Shown: in pieces, positions 24,331-36,600 of the stretch | Position numbering within the stretch: the first letter of the stretch is position 1 | Layout: each line of letters begins with the position of its first letter | NCBI RefSeq assembly: GCF_030936135.1 | Contig: NC_082637.1 | Location: 4,415,001-4,479,000 of the forward strand | Reading direction: 5' to 3' | DNA: 64,000 bases | From: Gavia stellata | Lineage: Eukaryota > Chordata > Aves > Gaviiformes > Gaviidae | Program-made: the position numbers and the translations under genes | The notes under the pieces: generated by a model | Databases searched by the model: none | What the model was told of the DNA's origin: nothing | The model's input: only the letters and a program-made list of their open reading frames with translations

Positions 24331-26773
24331 ATGAACTCAACTGTAGTGCGGTGGTAAAATGTCTTACCGCTATAGATCAAAAATTTTGCCCAGACATAAA
24401 GTAATCCCGTTGCTCGATAAGAAATTACTGCTCTAATGGCTTCTGAGTGCCAGAGCTCCTGGATGTGGTCAGGCGTGCAGAGTAACCTGTTGTCCCTCAC
24501 CGTTTGAGAACCAGCCCGTTCAGGCCCAGGAGCAGACACGAAGGATGTACAGCAGATTTATTTGGTTTTTACTTTCTGCTCAGCAGCGTTCAGACCATCA
24601 CGTTCCCCAGTGACTTCCCGCAGCAAGTAAGTAGTGCGTCTGTATGTTGTTGAAGTTGTGTAACTGTGTATTAAATGTATAGCTCACACAAATGACAGAA
24701 TGGATATGCAAAATTTGTTTCAAATTGAACATTCAAACTTGAAATGTCCAATTTGCTCTTGGTTCGTTATGCTAAATCCCCCGGTCAGGAAATGGAAACG
24801 CCACTTGTCTGGTTTGTAACTGATCTACAGACCACAACTGCAAATGTTAAGATGGAACATATGTCTCAGAATTAAGCATGAATTAAGTGTTTTGAATTAA
24901 AAAATCCCTCATGCTGATAAAGCTCAAGAACGTGATCCTAGAAAACAAACACAGAGCAGCCACCGCCTAAACTAATCTACTTCGGTAAACATCCAAGGAA
25001 ACTTCTTATCACCGGTTGCTTTTTGTTTGCTTTCCTCTTGTGCCAAAGTTTGTACACGTTAAAGTGATGAGGATCCCATGAAACACTCGTGTTTCACAGC
25101 CTCAGCCCTCAATGTTTCCACCAGCTGGCATCATAAAGAAAAGAAAAAGGATACTGGAAGATTTACCCAGTAGTTGATATGGTTGTATATGCAGTATACA
25201 TACCCTAAGGCTGTGTCTATACTAATGTTCTCCATAGCTGAACTCACCTATATAGTTAAATTGTTGCAGCAGCCCCGGCAGGGTTGTGTTTGAGCCCACC
25301 GATGTCCTGGAGAGCAGTTCGCGGCACAGATGGCGAGTCAACTGAGACATACAGTCTTTCCCGATGGCAGTTTGGAGGCAGCCACCCTGAGCTGAAAGGT
25401 AAGGATTTCGTGGTGTGGGTGCAGCTCTTCGGTGCCATGTGGCCCCAGCCACGGTTAATTTACTGCTATAGGATAGCCCGTATCGTTGCTGTCTTTGATA
25501 GAAAATTAATGTCCTGTTAAGAGTGGAAAAGAAACATGCAGTCTTTCTTACACGTGACGTGCAGCTCATCAACACCTTTAAGAAACCTGCATAGTTGACC
25601 AAATGTCACTTCTACAGCTGTTAACCACAAGAGAGGCAAAATGTAATAGCTGTATTACAGATCTTAGTTTTAGCCTTTCTTTCTTCAAAATCCCCTGAGA
25701 ATGGCAAAACCCACAGCACAGGCTACACACTGAGCTGTGATTTGAATTTTCCTGGGTGCTTGAATGAACAATAAATAGATACAGAAAGCTCACTAGTGAT
25801 TGACAGTCCTTTCTTTTCCCCCAGAGTTGGGTTTCCCTGTACTGCCCACATCATCTCCAAACCACTTTGAGCTCTGTCCTTCAGACGTGATGGTGCTTCT
25901 CCAGGATTTACGACTTAACCTCATTTGCTTCTGAGATACTTTAGCACAGTTATTTATGTTGGTGAAGAAGTGCACCAAGCAAAAGCGTGAAGGTATGTGC
26001 TTTCCCTTACTCGAGGGCATGGGAACAGACCATCTCTCGGGACCATACTTTTAGGTGCCTTCAAACCATCTCCCTCAAAGACCTTTATTTACCTTTTGTT
26101 GACCTTGTTCTGAAATGACAGGTGAAATCCAGTGAATCATGGATAAGTTATTTGAAGCGGAGAGCGTGTTTGAGCACTTACTGCTCTTGAGATCAATCAT
26201 ACTGACTAATAAATACCTTGATTATTATAAAAAGTTATCTCTGCATGAATAGGGCTAATTAACAAAGGTGTTACAGTGAAGATTTGGAAGTTTTGTCTGA
26301 ACCGGGAATGGCAAGCAGGATAAGGCCCTGCTAATGAATAGTAAATAAAATCTCTGCGTGTTTTTTGTACTACTGATCAACTCTCGACTATTCCTTTGAC
26401 TTTTGTCTTTTGTGAGGGATTAAAGTTCAGGTTTCCTCACAATTTATTCTTCCTTTTTCGTAATTTTTATGTAAAACTTCAAGGCAGTTGTGTCAAAAGT
26501 TTCGTATAAATTTTGTAGCGTACAAAAAATAGCACCTTCTCAGCAAACCTGTATTTTTTAGGCTATATCAACAAGGAATTAACAAAAACAAAGTCTAGCA
26601 TTTGCTCTCTTGGATAACCACTTTTACCCCACTGGCTTTCAGAGCAGAATCACTCTGCTAAACAAAACCGTTGGGAGAGCTCCTGTATGACACCTCACTG
26701 TTTTCCTATCATCTTCTGTAGCTCTTTTCCCTCTCAGGGCTTTGTCCATGGAGTTCATGCCCAGATGAGCATG

Positions 26774-26844
26774 GCAGAGGAGTTGGAACTAGGTGATCTT
26801 TAAGGTCCCTTCCAACCCAAACCATTCTGTGATTCTACGATTCT
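26774..26844 (+). mobile_element. CR1 LINE 3' tail fragment
   Basis: The sequence 'ggaactaggtgatctttaaggtcccttccaacccaaaccattctgtgattctacgattct' is the classic CR1 3' end, with its terminal short repeat (attct-g-attct). Only about 70 bases remain, so it is heavily 5'-truncated. Confidence 0.88.
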
Positions 26845-29105
26845 AAATATATTTTGACACCACTTTACTCAACTGGCTTGGATTATTCAGTACATTTTTG
26901 AAAGGGCTTTTTTTCACTATAGTAAGATTACCCTTGATACATATGCTGATACGAAGTGTTTCATCTCCAAACTACTAGCCGGGTATTCACTAATAAATCC
27001 CAGAGCAGGTAAATAACCTACAGCCGTACTGAGAAGCTCAGGCCCTGCGTATGGCTCAGATCCTTGTGCCCTGTGTCTCTGCGGCCACGTCCACACTTGG
27101 CTGGTTGCCCTGGTCTCACTGGGTTTGTTTTATCTGTGCTGGCAGTTTGCAGTGGTGGACTGCACCCAATCCGCGTGAGATACGATGTTCCTGCAGGAAA
27201 GAGCTGCCCCCTCGACTGCAGCTCCCCACTCTGTGACCTCAAGCTTCTCCACAGAACTGAGTTTGGAGTCAGGTGGATACTGGGTTAAAAAAGAAAAAAA
27301 AATTTAAGACATTATAGAGCCCCTTCAGGAATATTCAAAGCATCCCATTGCTTTTTCCTTAATGACTCTGAAAATTAATGAAACTGAATTTCCATTCACA
27401 AGAGATGTTTGCAGAGAAGAACGTGTCCCAGACACTTCCACCATGTCTTCACACTGGGCACGGCGGAGGGCTTTCAGTACCATTCAGGAGATGTTCAGTG
27501 GCTTGCAAGAGTGAGGTCTGCCATATATTTAGCATCTTTTCCCCACAGGGCATGGTCTGCGTGCCAGAGAAATCAGTAAAGAGACTCCCATTAACTTTGG
27601 TGAGCTTTGGATCAGATTCAGAATCGCAAGTGGGTTACAAAGCTATTTAGGTTTTGCTTTGAGCTTTCCGTTTTGTTTGATACAGAAGGAGAGCACCGGC
27701 ATCTGCCCGAATATGAAGTCCTCCCTTCTCAGGAAGTCTTTTGTGGCATATACAACATGGGAACATTTTTTAACATCATGCTTGCTCTGGCTCAAAGCCA
27801 AATAAAAGGCCAATGATGCCCTGGAGGAGGGAGAGAAGGTACTTAGATACTGAGCGTCCTCCTCTATGGGTGGTACAGAACAGAAAATTGGTGTGTGGCT
27901 TAACCAAAAACACATCTGCGTATATCTACAGGCCTGCTTTCTGCTGTTCGCCTCTCTGTAAAATCTATTTAATGTAGTTCATTCACTGTTTTCTTAAGCC
28001 ATAGAGGAAAATTCACAGCCACGGTCATTATCTAAACGTGCTCAGTGATTTGGACTGTGGACATCTGAAACCCTGCCAAACAATCTCCAGGGGATTTGGA
28101 GAAGTGCTTTGGTCCTGTTTGATACTAGGAGTGAGGCAACAGGAGCTGAAATGGTTTTGCAGCTATTTATCTCGGCACAACAGAAAAACGCATCAATCTC
28201 TATTGTTAGTTTTGAAATACCTGCCAATCTGGTGTGTATTCATGTATTCTGTGTGAACGTATTAACGGAAAAGGAGTCTCCACCCTAGAGCACCACTCCT
28301 TCTCTGACCACAAGCACAGGTAATCGCATTTTTTCACGAGATAACTCAGTGCAGTTGCCAGCTCAGCTCCAGTCTGGCAGTAAGAACTAGGGGCTTTTGC
28401 AGAGCAAAGCGAGGTCCAGATCTGTGGAGACGTGACTTCCCTAACAGAGGCACGGGAAGAGGGGGGTGCTGCAGAACAAGATTGATGATATCCTCCTGCC
28501 CATGGTGCAGTAAAGAACAGCTAAGCCAGGCTGCAAGAAGCGCCAAAATGAAGCACGTTTGAAACCCAACCCTAAACTGGCCATCACCAATTAACAGCTC
28601 AACAACAGCTCCTTAAGTTCCTACCTCGTTCCTTTCAGTGTGAAGAGCGAGGTCGGTCTGCGTAACACCCAAAAAGCAAGGACTGGGCTCAGACTTACCG
28701 TGGTCCCATAGTCGCCCCTTGGCCAGAAGCCATCTCAGCTGGTGGGGTTTCTCTGCCCGGAGAGCGCCCAAACCACGGGGCTGCCTGCCCTCTCCACCCA
28801 GCCTGCTGGAGAAGACCCAAAGGCCACCACCACTCTTGGGACAGGGCATATTTCTGCAGTGATTCCTGAATGCAAGCTACAGAGGCAGTTTTGCTGGAGG
28901 ATTTCATGCCAGGAGTCCAGTACCCAACAGAAGCCCTGGCAGGCTTCTAGGTGGAGTCCATCTGTGTCTCCTGCTCCACCAGAAAGATCGGGAAAAGAAT
29001 TGCTTAACAAAAGGACGGTGAGTAAAGCCTCTCCTTGATCCACCTCCACACTTTATTGATCGGCTATAAACGGAAGAGATTATCCTGCCCTAATAAAAAC
29101 CACAG

Positions 29106-29143
29106 AGAGAAGAAAGCAATCAACAGAGAAGAAAGCAATCAAC
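29106..29143. repeat. Perfect 19-nt tandem duplication
   Basis: Two identical copies of agagaagaaagcaatcaac lie head to tail (29106-29124 and 29125-29143). Identity implies a recent duplication. There is no coding context. Confidence 0.9.
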
Positions 29144-29654
29144 AGAGGCAAATGAAGTGAGCGATTAGTCTGAAACCCTTCAGACCAGCTTTACTTTCAT
29201 GCAAGGTCTTAGCAACATGATGCTGATGGAAGGATCTCCAGCAGTTACAAGGTAATCCAGAAATTTGTAATCTTACTCTGCTCTAGATTTAAATTACCTT
29301 GTCTTATTTTCTTAACTTTTTTCCATGCTGGAGGGTGAGACTGAGGTGCTCCTTAGGACATCTTACTGATGGGACAAAAAGCGATTGTATCATGGGGGAG
29401 GCTGTAGTAAGCAGGTGATCTTCCCTGTTCAGTAACACTCAGCCTAGCTCTCCTTGCACCAGGGGAAACTTCACATGAGATCCTGAGACAGCTTCTGGGC
29501 CAACATTTCAGTTTATTTGCAGACACATGCACTAACAGATAAGAGGCAAACCCTGGACAGTCTACTTAGCTACAAAATTATGCTGCCTGGTTTTACTGTC
29601 CGAGCTTTATAATAGTAGGAGTTGTTGCAGATCCCTCTTGACTCATGTTGATAG

Positions 29655-29914
29655 GAGGGGTAATAGTTAAACTAAAAGAGGGGAGATTCAGACTAGATAG
29701 AAGGAAGAAATTGCTTATGATGAGGGTGGTGAGACGCTGGCACAGGTTGCCCAGAGAGGTGGGAGATGCCCCATCCCTGGAAACCTTCCAGGTCAGGTTG
29801 GACGGGGCTCTGAGCAACCTGATCTGGTTGAAGATGTCCCTGCTCATTGCAGGGGGGTTGGACTAGATGGCCTTTAAAGGTCCCTTCCAGCCCAAACCAT
29901 TCTGTCATTCTATG
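29655..29914 (+). mobile_element. CR1 LINE 3' fragment, forward orientation
   Basis: Forward CR1 3' region. It includes 'aaactaaaagaggggagattcagactagat', the ORF2 end region 'gtggtgagacgctggcacagg', 'tccctgctcattgcagggggg', and the tail 'cctttaaaggtcccttccagcccaaaccattctgtcattctatg'. It is near-identical over the last ~70 bases to the reverse complement of 10571-10640, so the two belong to the same subfamily. Open frames overlapping it are repeat-derived. Confidence 0.9.
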
Positions 29915-30326
29915 TCACGTGCAGTATTTCAGTCTGAGCAGCATTTCAGAGCTGGTATCATTCTTTGTATAAATGTGAGTATGGGTTTGGCTTGGCTGTT
30001 TTCCTATAGGGTTGTATTTTCTTCAGTGACTCACTTTTTTCTTATGCAACCTTTGGCTACACAGATTTTTCACGATAATTCCATTTTAAGTTAAACTTAT
30101 TGATGCAAAGAGAGTAGAATTTAAAGTGCAACATCTAAGACTTCAGATACAAGCTGGTTTTATGCCTGAGAGCATACTGGCAGACAATTTATTCTTGTGT
30201 TGATTAACTGGATGTCATCAGGATACATACTGTGATTCCACATTTCAGTTATATTCCAGAAAAGGAGCTAGAACAGAATAAAATAATGATCGGAAATCTG
30301 TGTATCACACATACAAGCTGGAAATA

Positions 30327-30364
30327 TGTGTGTGCATGCGTGTGTGTGTGTGTGTGTGTTTGTG
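30327..30364. repeat. (TG)n microsatellite
   Basis: Interrupted TG repeat (tgtgtgtgcatgcgtgtgtg and onward). The alternating purine-pyrimidine run could adopt Z-DNA, but nothing here shows that it does. Confidence 0.9.
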
Positions 30365-31259
30365 CGGCAGTATTAGTACGAGGTGACATCTGAATCTGAC
30401 TTGAGCACTTGGTTTTTATCCATTGTACTTTCCAGTAATAAGACGTGTCATAGTTTTAAGCTTCTACAAGAGGAATATTATTGTGGTGAAGGCATAAAAC
30501 CAAGAGGCAGGAGATCTGCTTGAAATTGCCAGCCATGCCACAGACTGACTGATGTAAGACAAATTGTTAGCCTCCGTTTCCCTGTCTCGACAGTAGGTTA
30601 ATGATGCATCCCTGCCTCACACGCTTGCTGGGAAGAACGCTTTACCCAACATTTTGAGAACCTCGGTGCATGGATGAGGGTTTTGGTAACAGGCAATATT
30701 GCTGCAGTGAAGTAATGTTGTTATTTGCCACAAAGCAAGAAATTGTCTTTTGGGCCCCCATCCTTTTTCCATCAAGTTGTTGATCATTCCTAGTTACTTT
30801 CTTATGTGGTGACAGATTTTTTACAGGAGTTAAGCACTCCGCTTCTGGAGGCAGTGAAAGAAAAGGTATAACCTGGGCTTGAGAAACCTGGGGTCAGTTA
30901 CCTTTTCTGCAAAAGATTCCCTCTGTGTCCTGGGGCAAATTGGTTGGGACTAGATAAAAGTGTGTGCTAGATATGCTAGAGTGTGATGCCAACGTGCTTA
31001 TCCATGCCAAGATTAGAAGCCCTAGACAAACATGAAGTCAAACTCAAGGCATCTGGGGAAGCTCATTGCCTTAAGAGAAACATTCAGGTTTTTGATGTCA
31101 GATTAATGGCGACAGGAGAATGTATCTCACAGGGAAGTTGTAAAGATAATTCACATTAGAGATGGTGAAATACTCAGACATCATAAATGGATCTAAAATA
31201 AATGTGCTGGTTTTGAACATTAAACTGCGATCTGAATGTCTGTTGGCTTGCTTTTTCAG

Positions 31260-31315
31260 GATGGTCCCTGCTGGCGAAGAAGGTTTCCACAACACGGCGG
31301 TTTCCAAGGAAGAAG
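31260..31315 (+). CDS. Putative exon A of unrecognised membrane protein gene
   Basis: I do not recognise this gene. The block follows a good acceptor (ggcttgctttttcag|G) and opens with ATG at 31261. It encodes MVPAGEEGFHNTAVSKEE and ends GAAG|gtgctt in phase 1, which is a weak donor. Joined to 32085 it stays open and in frame. The acceptor before the ATG implies a 5' non-coding or coding exon upstream. If the weak donor is not used, translation could instead start at the ATG inside the next exon. This is the least certain of the three exons. Confidence 0.4.
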
Positions 31316-32084
31316 GTGCTTCATTTTCCTGTTTGTTAGCATTTTAAATCTGTTTTGCAGTGTTTATTTGTGTGGCGACACTACTGAGAGGCGCCAGGCA
31401 ATAGCAGTGTTATCAAGTATATACGATTAGCAGATACAGAGTGTTGAATGGTCTCAAAAGGAATAAATGAATCAGCCATGATAGACCCATTTCTGTTGGG
31501 GTTTTAGAGAGGGAAGAATGGTGGAAATAAAAGGAGCTGCTGCAGCAGAAGAAAGGAGTGGGAAACTTGGAGGCAGGGGTAGATTGGGTACATAAGCCAA
31601 ATTTCACTCCCTTAAGTTTGGAATTAAACCCAAGAGCCAAAAAGGATGGAAACTGAGATTGATAATGGTGGAAGTGGGTGGAAAGTGCTGTCTAGAGAGG
31701 CAGTAAGACTTGGGATCCTGCTACAGCTTTACTGTGAATAGGTGGATAATGTGAAATAACTTTGTGGTCTAACAGTGCAGGGCAGACTTTTCCACCCTCA
31801 GATCCATAGGGCTGGGTTTCAGCCCTGCAAAGCAGTTTTGCTTTGTACATTGATAGATAAAGACCCATGAGTTAATTAACTGAGCTGCAAGATTTTTGAA
31901 GAAAAAGTAGTTTCCCAGGAGCGCCCTTCTAACGCAGAGCTGGTCATCCCCCTCCATCCACGGTTTGCAGCAGGACAATCAGTATTTGCAACCTGTAACA
32001 ACCTGGGGTCATTTCAGAAAAGCTTGCATTTCTTAAAGCTATTTGTTGGCAAAACTCACCTGTGATTTCCATACTCTCTTCAAG

Positions 32085-32181
32085 GTTCATCGCCGTTTAC
32101 TTACGAGATTATCATGGTGTCTCTCAGTGGAAGCCTCTTACTGCTGGTTGCCATCAGCGTAGCAATAAGCGTTCTCCGGAG
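32085..32181 (+). CDS. Putative exon B, transmembrane segment
   Basis: Acceptor ccatactctcttcaag and a strong donor CGGAG|gtgagt. In the frame shared with exons A and C it encodes SSPFTYEIIMVSLSGS followed by LLLLVAISVAISVLR. This is an uninterrupted hydrophobic stretch of about 23 residues ending in Arg-Arg-Arg-Cys across the splice, as expected for one membrane-spanning helix with its basic end in the cytosol. An alternative start is the ATG at 32114 (context atcATGg), which would make the helix N-terminal and give a protein of 107 residues. The exon is 97 nt, phase 1 in and phase 2 out. Confidence 0.5.
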
Positions 32182-32410
32182 GTGAGTGTTAGGCAGTAGG
32201 AGAGGACCCAGTGTCGCCAAGGAAATGTGTGCAGCAATGAATTCCTCCAGGAGCCAAGTGTGATCAGGGAGCCCATAGCAAAGGCCTGCCAAACCCTAGA
32301 GCTTCTTGGGGTCCTCCTTACGCTCTTTCTCCATCAGCCTGCAGCAGGGTTCATTAACAGTGGTTAGAGAATTGCTAGGGTGGGTGCTTGGGTAATACTA
32401 ATTTAGACTC

Positions 32411-32858
32411 TTAGAATCATAGAATCATTTAGCTTGGAAAAGACCCTTAAGATCATCGAGTCCAACCGTAAACCTAACAGTGCCCAGTCCACCACTAAAC
32501 CATGTCCCCAAGCGCCACATCTACACGTCTTTTAAATACCTCCAGGGATGGTGACTCCGCCACCTCCTTGGGCAGCCTGTTCCAGTGTCTGACAACCCTT
32601 TCAGTGAAGAAGGGTTTGCTAATACCCAATCTAAACCTCCTCTGGCGCAACTTGAGGCTGTTTCCTCTCGTCCTATCACTTGTCACTTGGGAGAAGAGAC
32701 CAACACCCACCTCACCACCACCCCCTTTCAGGTAGTTGTAGAGAGGGATGAGGTCTCCCCTCAGCCTCCTCTTCTGCAGACTGAACAACCCCAGTTCCCT
32801 CAGCCACTCCTCACAGGACTTGCTCTCCAGACCCTTCACCAGCTTCATTGCTCTTTAG
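32411..32858 (-). mobile_element. CR1 LINE 3' fragment with open C-terminal ORF2 frame
   Basis: Reverse-oriented CR1 lying in the intron between putative exons B and C. On the minus strand a 354-nt frame (32848 to 32495) is open and carries the familiar CR1 ORF2 C-terminal run ([20 protein letters not shown], then VVRHWNRLP and [12 protein letters not shown]). The 3' end reads ttagaatcatagaatcatttagcttgg on the + strand. It is a 5'-truncated remnant of a reverse transcriptase element, not a host gene, and relatively well preserved. Confidence 0.93.
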
Positions 32859-33368
32859 GGCAATGAATTTTGGTTTTGTTTTATATCTGGACCAAAATCT
32901 TCTCCCCAGATTTTATTGAAATGCATATTTGTATGTATTGAAATTTTATTGAGGAAAATTAAGAGACCCAAGCCCCTAATTTCTCACTACTGCCAACGTT
33001 TTCATTTTTTCCTGAAGTCACAAGAAGAGGGACATTCCTTGAGATGTTTCTATAATGAGAAAGTAAACAATATGTTTTGAGAAATCTCTTCAAACAAAAA
33101 CTTTGTTCAGCTTTAGTTTGAATGCAGCTACCCAAATGGTGGAGAGTGATGGGGTCCTAAGACATGTTTTATGCTAAAGGACAGAAAGATTAGGGGGAGA
33201 GGAAAAGGTCACCTCCATAATTAATTAAATCAGCTCTATCCCAGCTATCAGTTCTGTACTGCCATTAGTTATATCCTGTTACTAACTGGATTGGGTTCAA
33301 AATGCAAACAGCCCTTCATGCTTCTCTAACACCTAATGATTTGTTTTACTCCGTTTCTGTTGTGCCAG

Positions 33369-33624
33369 GCGCTGCACATCAAATTATTCCTCCAAAGATC
33401 TCAGTACACCTGTGGTGGTGGAAAATATTACAGTGACGAACAATAGCTCTGATAAGATTTCCACGGTGGATTTGACTGGCCCGGTGTGTATAAGTTATAT
33501 ATCTGACAAGGGAACTGTTTCCCCAGAGTTAGCCATCTCTGAAGAGACAATTTCCATTTTTGATTTACCGTTCTTCACCTTTGCTGTCTCGATAACACCC
33601 CCCGATTCAGCGCCAGAGCAGTGA
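33369..33624 (+). CDS. Putative exon C, C-terminal tail and stop
   Basis: Acceptor ctccgtttctgttgtgccag, then 84 codons and TGA at 33622-33624. The tail starts RCTSNYSSKDLSTPVVVENI and ends ITPPDSAPEQ. It is Ser/Thr-rich and acidic towards the end, with a hydrophobic patch (FDLPFFTFAV). Four N-glycosylation sequons occur (residues N56, N70, N75 and N76 of the 135-residue model). These would face the lumen only if the topology is opposite to that predicted from the adjacent Arg cluster. The exact three-exon frame match is the main support. No family is assigned and expression is unknown. Confidence 0.5.
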
Positions 33625-36600
33625 TGGCCCACACAGCTTCTTCCACCTGCAGCTTTCTTCTGGAAAGAAAAGTGGATGAAGGACTCGGGGGTGTATGCTG
33701 GCGAGCTGATGGACTGACATTCCCCACTTAATTTTCTCCACCATAGCTTTGGACTGTGAACTCGTACCACACCAGTATTAGAAAATGCAGGAAAATGGAT
33801 TTTTTTTATGGAAGTGGAGAAAAAGTGTAGATAGATGTACTTTATCTCTGTGATGTGTTGGGTTAAAAATTTACTGTAGAGACAAACATATTTCCATATT
33901 ATCTCTTTCTGTGGGATGAGTCATGGGAAAAAATTCCTGGGGGGATTTCTGGTAATTTTTACAAAGATTTCCCAATCCTTCTGACTCACAGGTGAATCCC
34001 ACATGTTACGCCGAGACCTAACCTTTTGCTCATGGTTTCCTACTAGCTGTACAACTCTGTGGCTGCGCTAACGTTATTGGACAGGTTGCAATTTCTTAAG
34101 TCACCAGGTTTGTGATTTTTTTTTTTTCTCTACCCACTTTTACAGCCTGAAGGAAGATACCGTCTATTAATCTTTAATCTGAGTGCTGCAGCTTTCCCAG
34201 CACCGATGACCTCTGCCACTGGCGTGACACCAGCTTGCTAAGGAACAAGCCTGGCTGTTCTCCCCATTCAGGTGGCAGTTACAGGGGACAGGTTAGTCTG
34301 AGATCTGGCACGGAGAGGGATAGGTGTGCTCCCTGGATCTGGCCAGCCTAGCCCAACTTCATGCCCTTTGCTAACTGCTGCTAGGAGCCCTGCAATAGCT
34401 GCAGGGTATATAATTTTCCATTCCTCTTAACAACTTTCTTGGCCTACCTCCAGCATGTTTTCCGTACAAGTAGATGGAAAGTTGAAGGAAGCGGGAGAAA
34501 AGCCCTTTGACCAATGGGTATTCCTCCAAAAAGTGGTCTGGCATGGTCCGTTCCTCCTTTGTGCTCACATGTCACAGAGCACTGAAAGTATCTGCAGGAT
34601 CATTAAGGCACTTAACAATCAGCAACGGGTTGGAAGCATTGTTGGCATCAGTGACTGTGCCTTAGCTAATGGCTTTAGCTAACCTTGGTGGAAGTAATGC
34701 TCTCAGGACTCATGTTTTCAAACGGGAGACCTGAGGTCCACCACATGTCTGAACAGGAGGGCTCCAGCCCATGAATTTCCTCCTCTCCCAGGCTTAGATG
34801 GGGCCAGCGTTCACTGGGGAAGCTGTTGATGGAGAGTCTGGCCCCAGCAGGACGCACCATGACACCAACACACTCGTGTAAGCTCCTGTATGTGATGCTT
34901 ATCAAAACAGAGACGTAGGGCAGGCACGGAAAGATGAGGCTTGCCCACACAGATCCACGCAGGCTTTAGGCATTTCAGAGACCTGAGTAAAAATCCGTGT
35001 GCTCTACTGCAAAGGCAGTCGGACTTCAGTCACCATTACCACACCTCTGTATTTGTCCCAAAAGGGCTCTTTGAGTAACTTTTCTATTAGCAGAGATGGA
35101 AACCAGACCAGATTCTGCAGTTGAGGGGATGTCACCCTCGCTGGTGGAGGTTCAGCCACAGCAGGGTCCTTTCTCCTCTGACATGAGCCATATTCCCATT
35201 CAAAATACTGCTGCTGATACCATTTTCCATGGTCCGATGGAAACACATTTGCACATCCATGGTGGAAAACACCAACTCCTTGCCTGTAGCGCTCTGTGCC
35301 ATGTTGGTCTCCCTCTTCCCATACCTCTATTTAGTGAGCTGCTCCTGCCTGTCCACCACCTGCAACGGCAGCCTCAGGCACCCCTTCCCTTTGCTCTCCT
35401 TAATACCCCTGCTCTTTCTTCATGCCGCTCGCTGCACGGCAACAAAATCCCTCCCCCTTGTCAAAATTCATGGAGCAGTTTCCTCATCCTCCTCTAAATC
35501 CTTCCTAAAGACCCGCTGCTGCCTCAACGCCTGCAAATCCTGACCATCTGTCAGCAGTAAGGCAGGGCTAAGCAGAGACTTCCAATTCTCTAACAAAGTC
35601 TATTTGTTTTCTTGCTGCCCCATTCCTTGTGTTGGCCTGCTTTTGATATCCACTGTTTTCCAGCTGAGACATGGACTGGAAAATCCCTACGCTTTGAAAA
35701 ATATCTATATGGTACTGAGCATGACAGGCTTTGGTTCTGGACTGGTGTATTCCAGCACAAACACAACGCAAACGGTGACTTGGGTGAAGATGCCAATAGT
35801 TGCAGTACAATATAATGTAACAATGTAATACTGTGCTATTGATAATACCAAGATGAACAGCAGCGTGTGTGTGTGTGTGTGCATGCACTAGCCAACAAAT
35901 GACATTTAAAGGATGTTACAGTTACAGAGCCAAGCACAATAAACTTAAGGAAACGGCATCAATAAATTTAGGTGTAAATTCAGAGTTTTGTATTTGTTTT
36001 TCCTTTGTTCTTCAGTCTCCTTTTGTGTGTGGAGTCATATTAATGTACTCTCAGGGTACAAATCTTAGGAAAGCTGGCAGGCTGTTTTTGGAGGGACGGC
36101 TATTCACTTTCCAGATAAGCAAGGGCAGAGATGATACTGCGCAGCACATTTCGAGTCGTGGAGAAGACAAAGATCTTTTCTGTATATAGCTGCTGAAGGG
36201 TAAGAACCAGATGCCAGTTCTCTCAAATGTACAAAATCTTGCTGCATTCCCAGCTTTGGTGGTTAAAACAACCAACAACTGGAAATTAAACCAGCTAAAT
36301 ACTCCATTTGTGTTTACAGGAGATGGGTTCCGTCTGTAGGACGCATCATTAACCTTTGCAGCACTTCAGCAGTGCAATAGGTGTGATGATTAAAGGATGA
36401 CGAAGGCTTTAGTTTAACTGCGAAATGTAGCTACGCAATTTATTTATAGCACGTTACTGAGCTGCAGAACCTGAATTTTTCACATACACAGAATTTTTCA
36501 GTTAATGGAGTCACTCATGGTAGAGGTTGGTACATGGCAGGCAAGTGTAAGGACTCAACTCCTTGATTCAGTACCCCATTCCACATAGTGTGATGGTTTA

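Larger units (their letters stand above)
22111..31259. other. Intergenic region downstream of SKOR2
   Basis: No known gene. It contains an old reverse CR1 (23840-24330), a short forward CR1 tail (26774-26844), a forward CR1 (29655-29914), a 19-nt tandem duplication (29106-29143) and a (TG)n repeat (30327-30364). Open frames at 23183-23605 and 25222-25602 lie opposite other open frames and show no recognisable domain. The open frame at 28742-29019, ending in a perfect donor, is discussed as a finding. Confidence 0.6.

Noticed and set aside
29593-29908. Open frames of 71-84 codons on both strands
   Set aside because: They lie mostly within the CR1 fragment at 29655-29914 and are repeat-derived.
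32495-32848. 117-codon minus-strand ORF considered as a host gene
   Set aside because: It is the C-terminal part of CR1 ORF2, a retrotransposon remnant with the typical CR1 3' end next to it.
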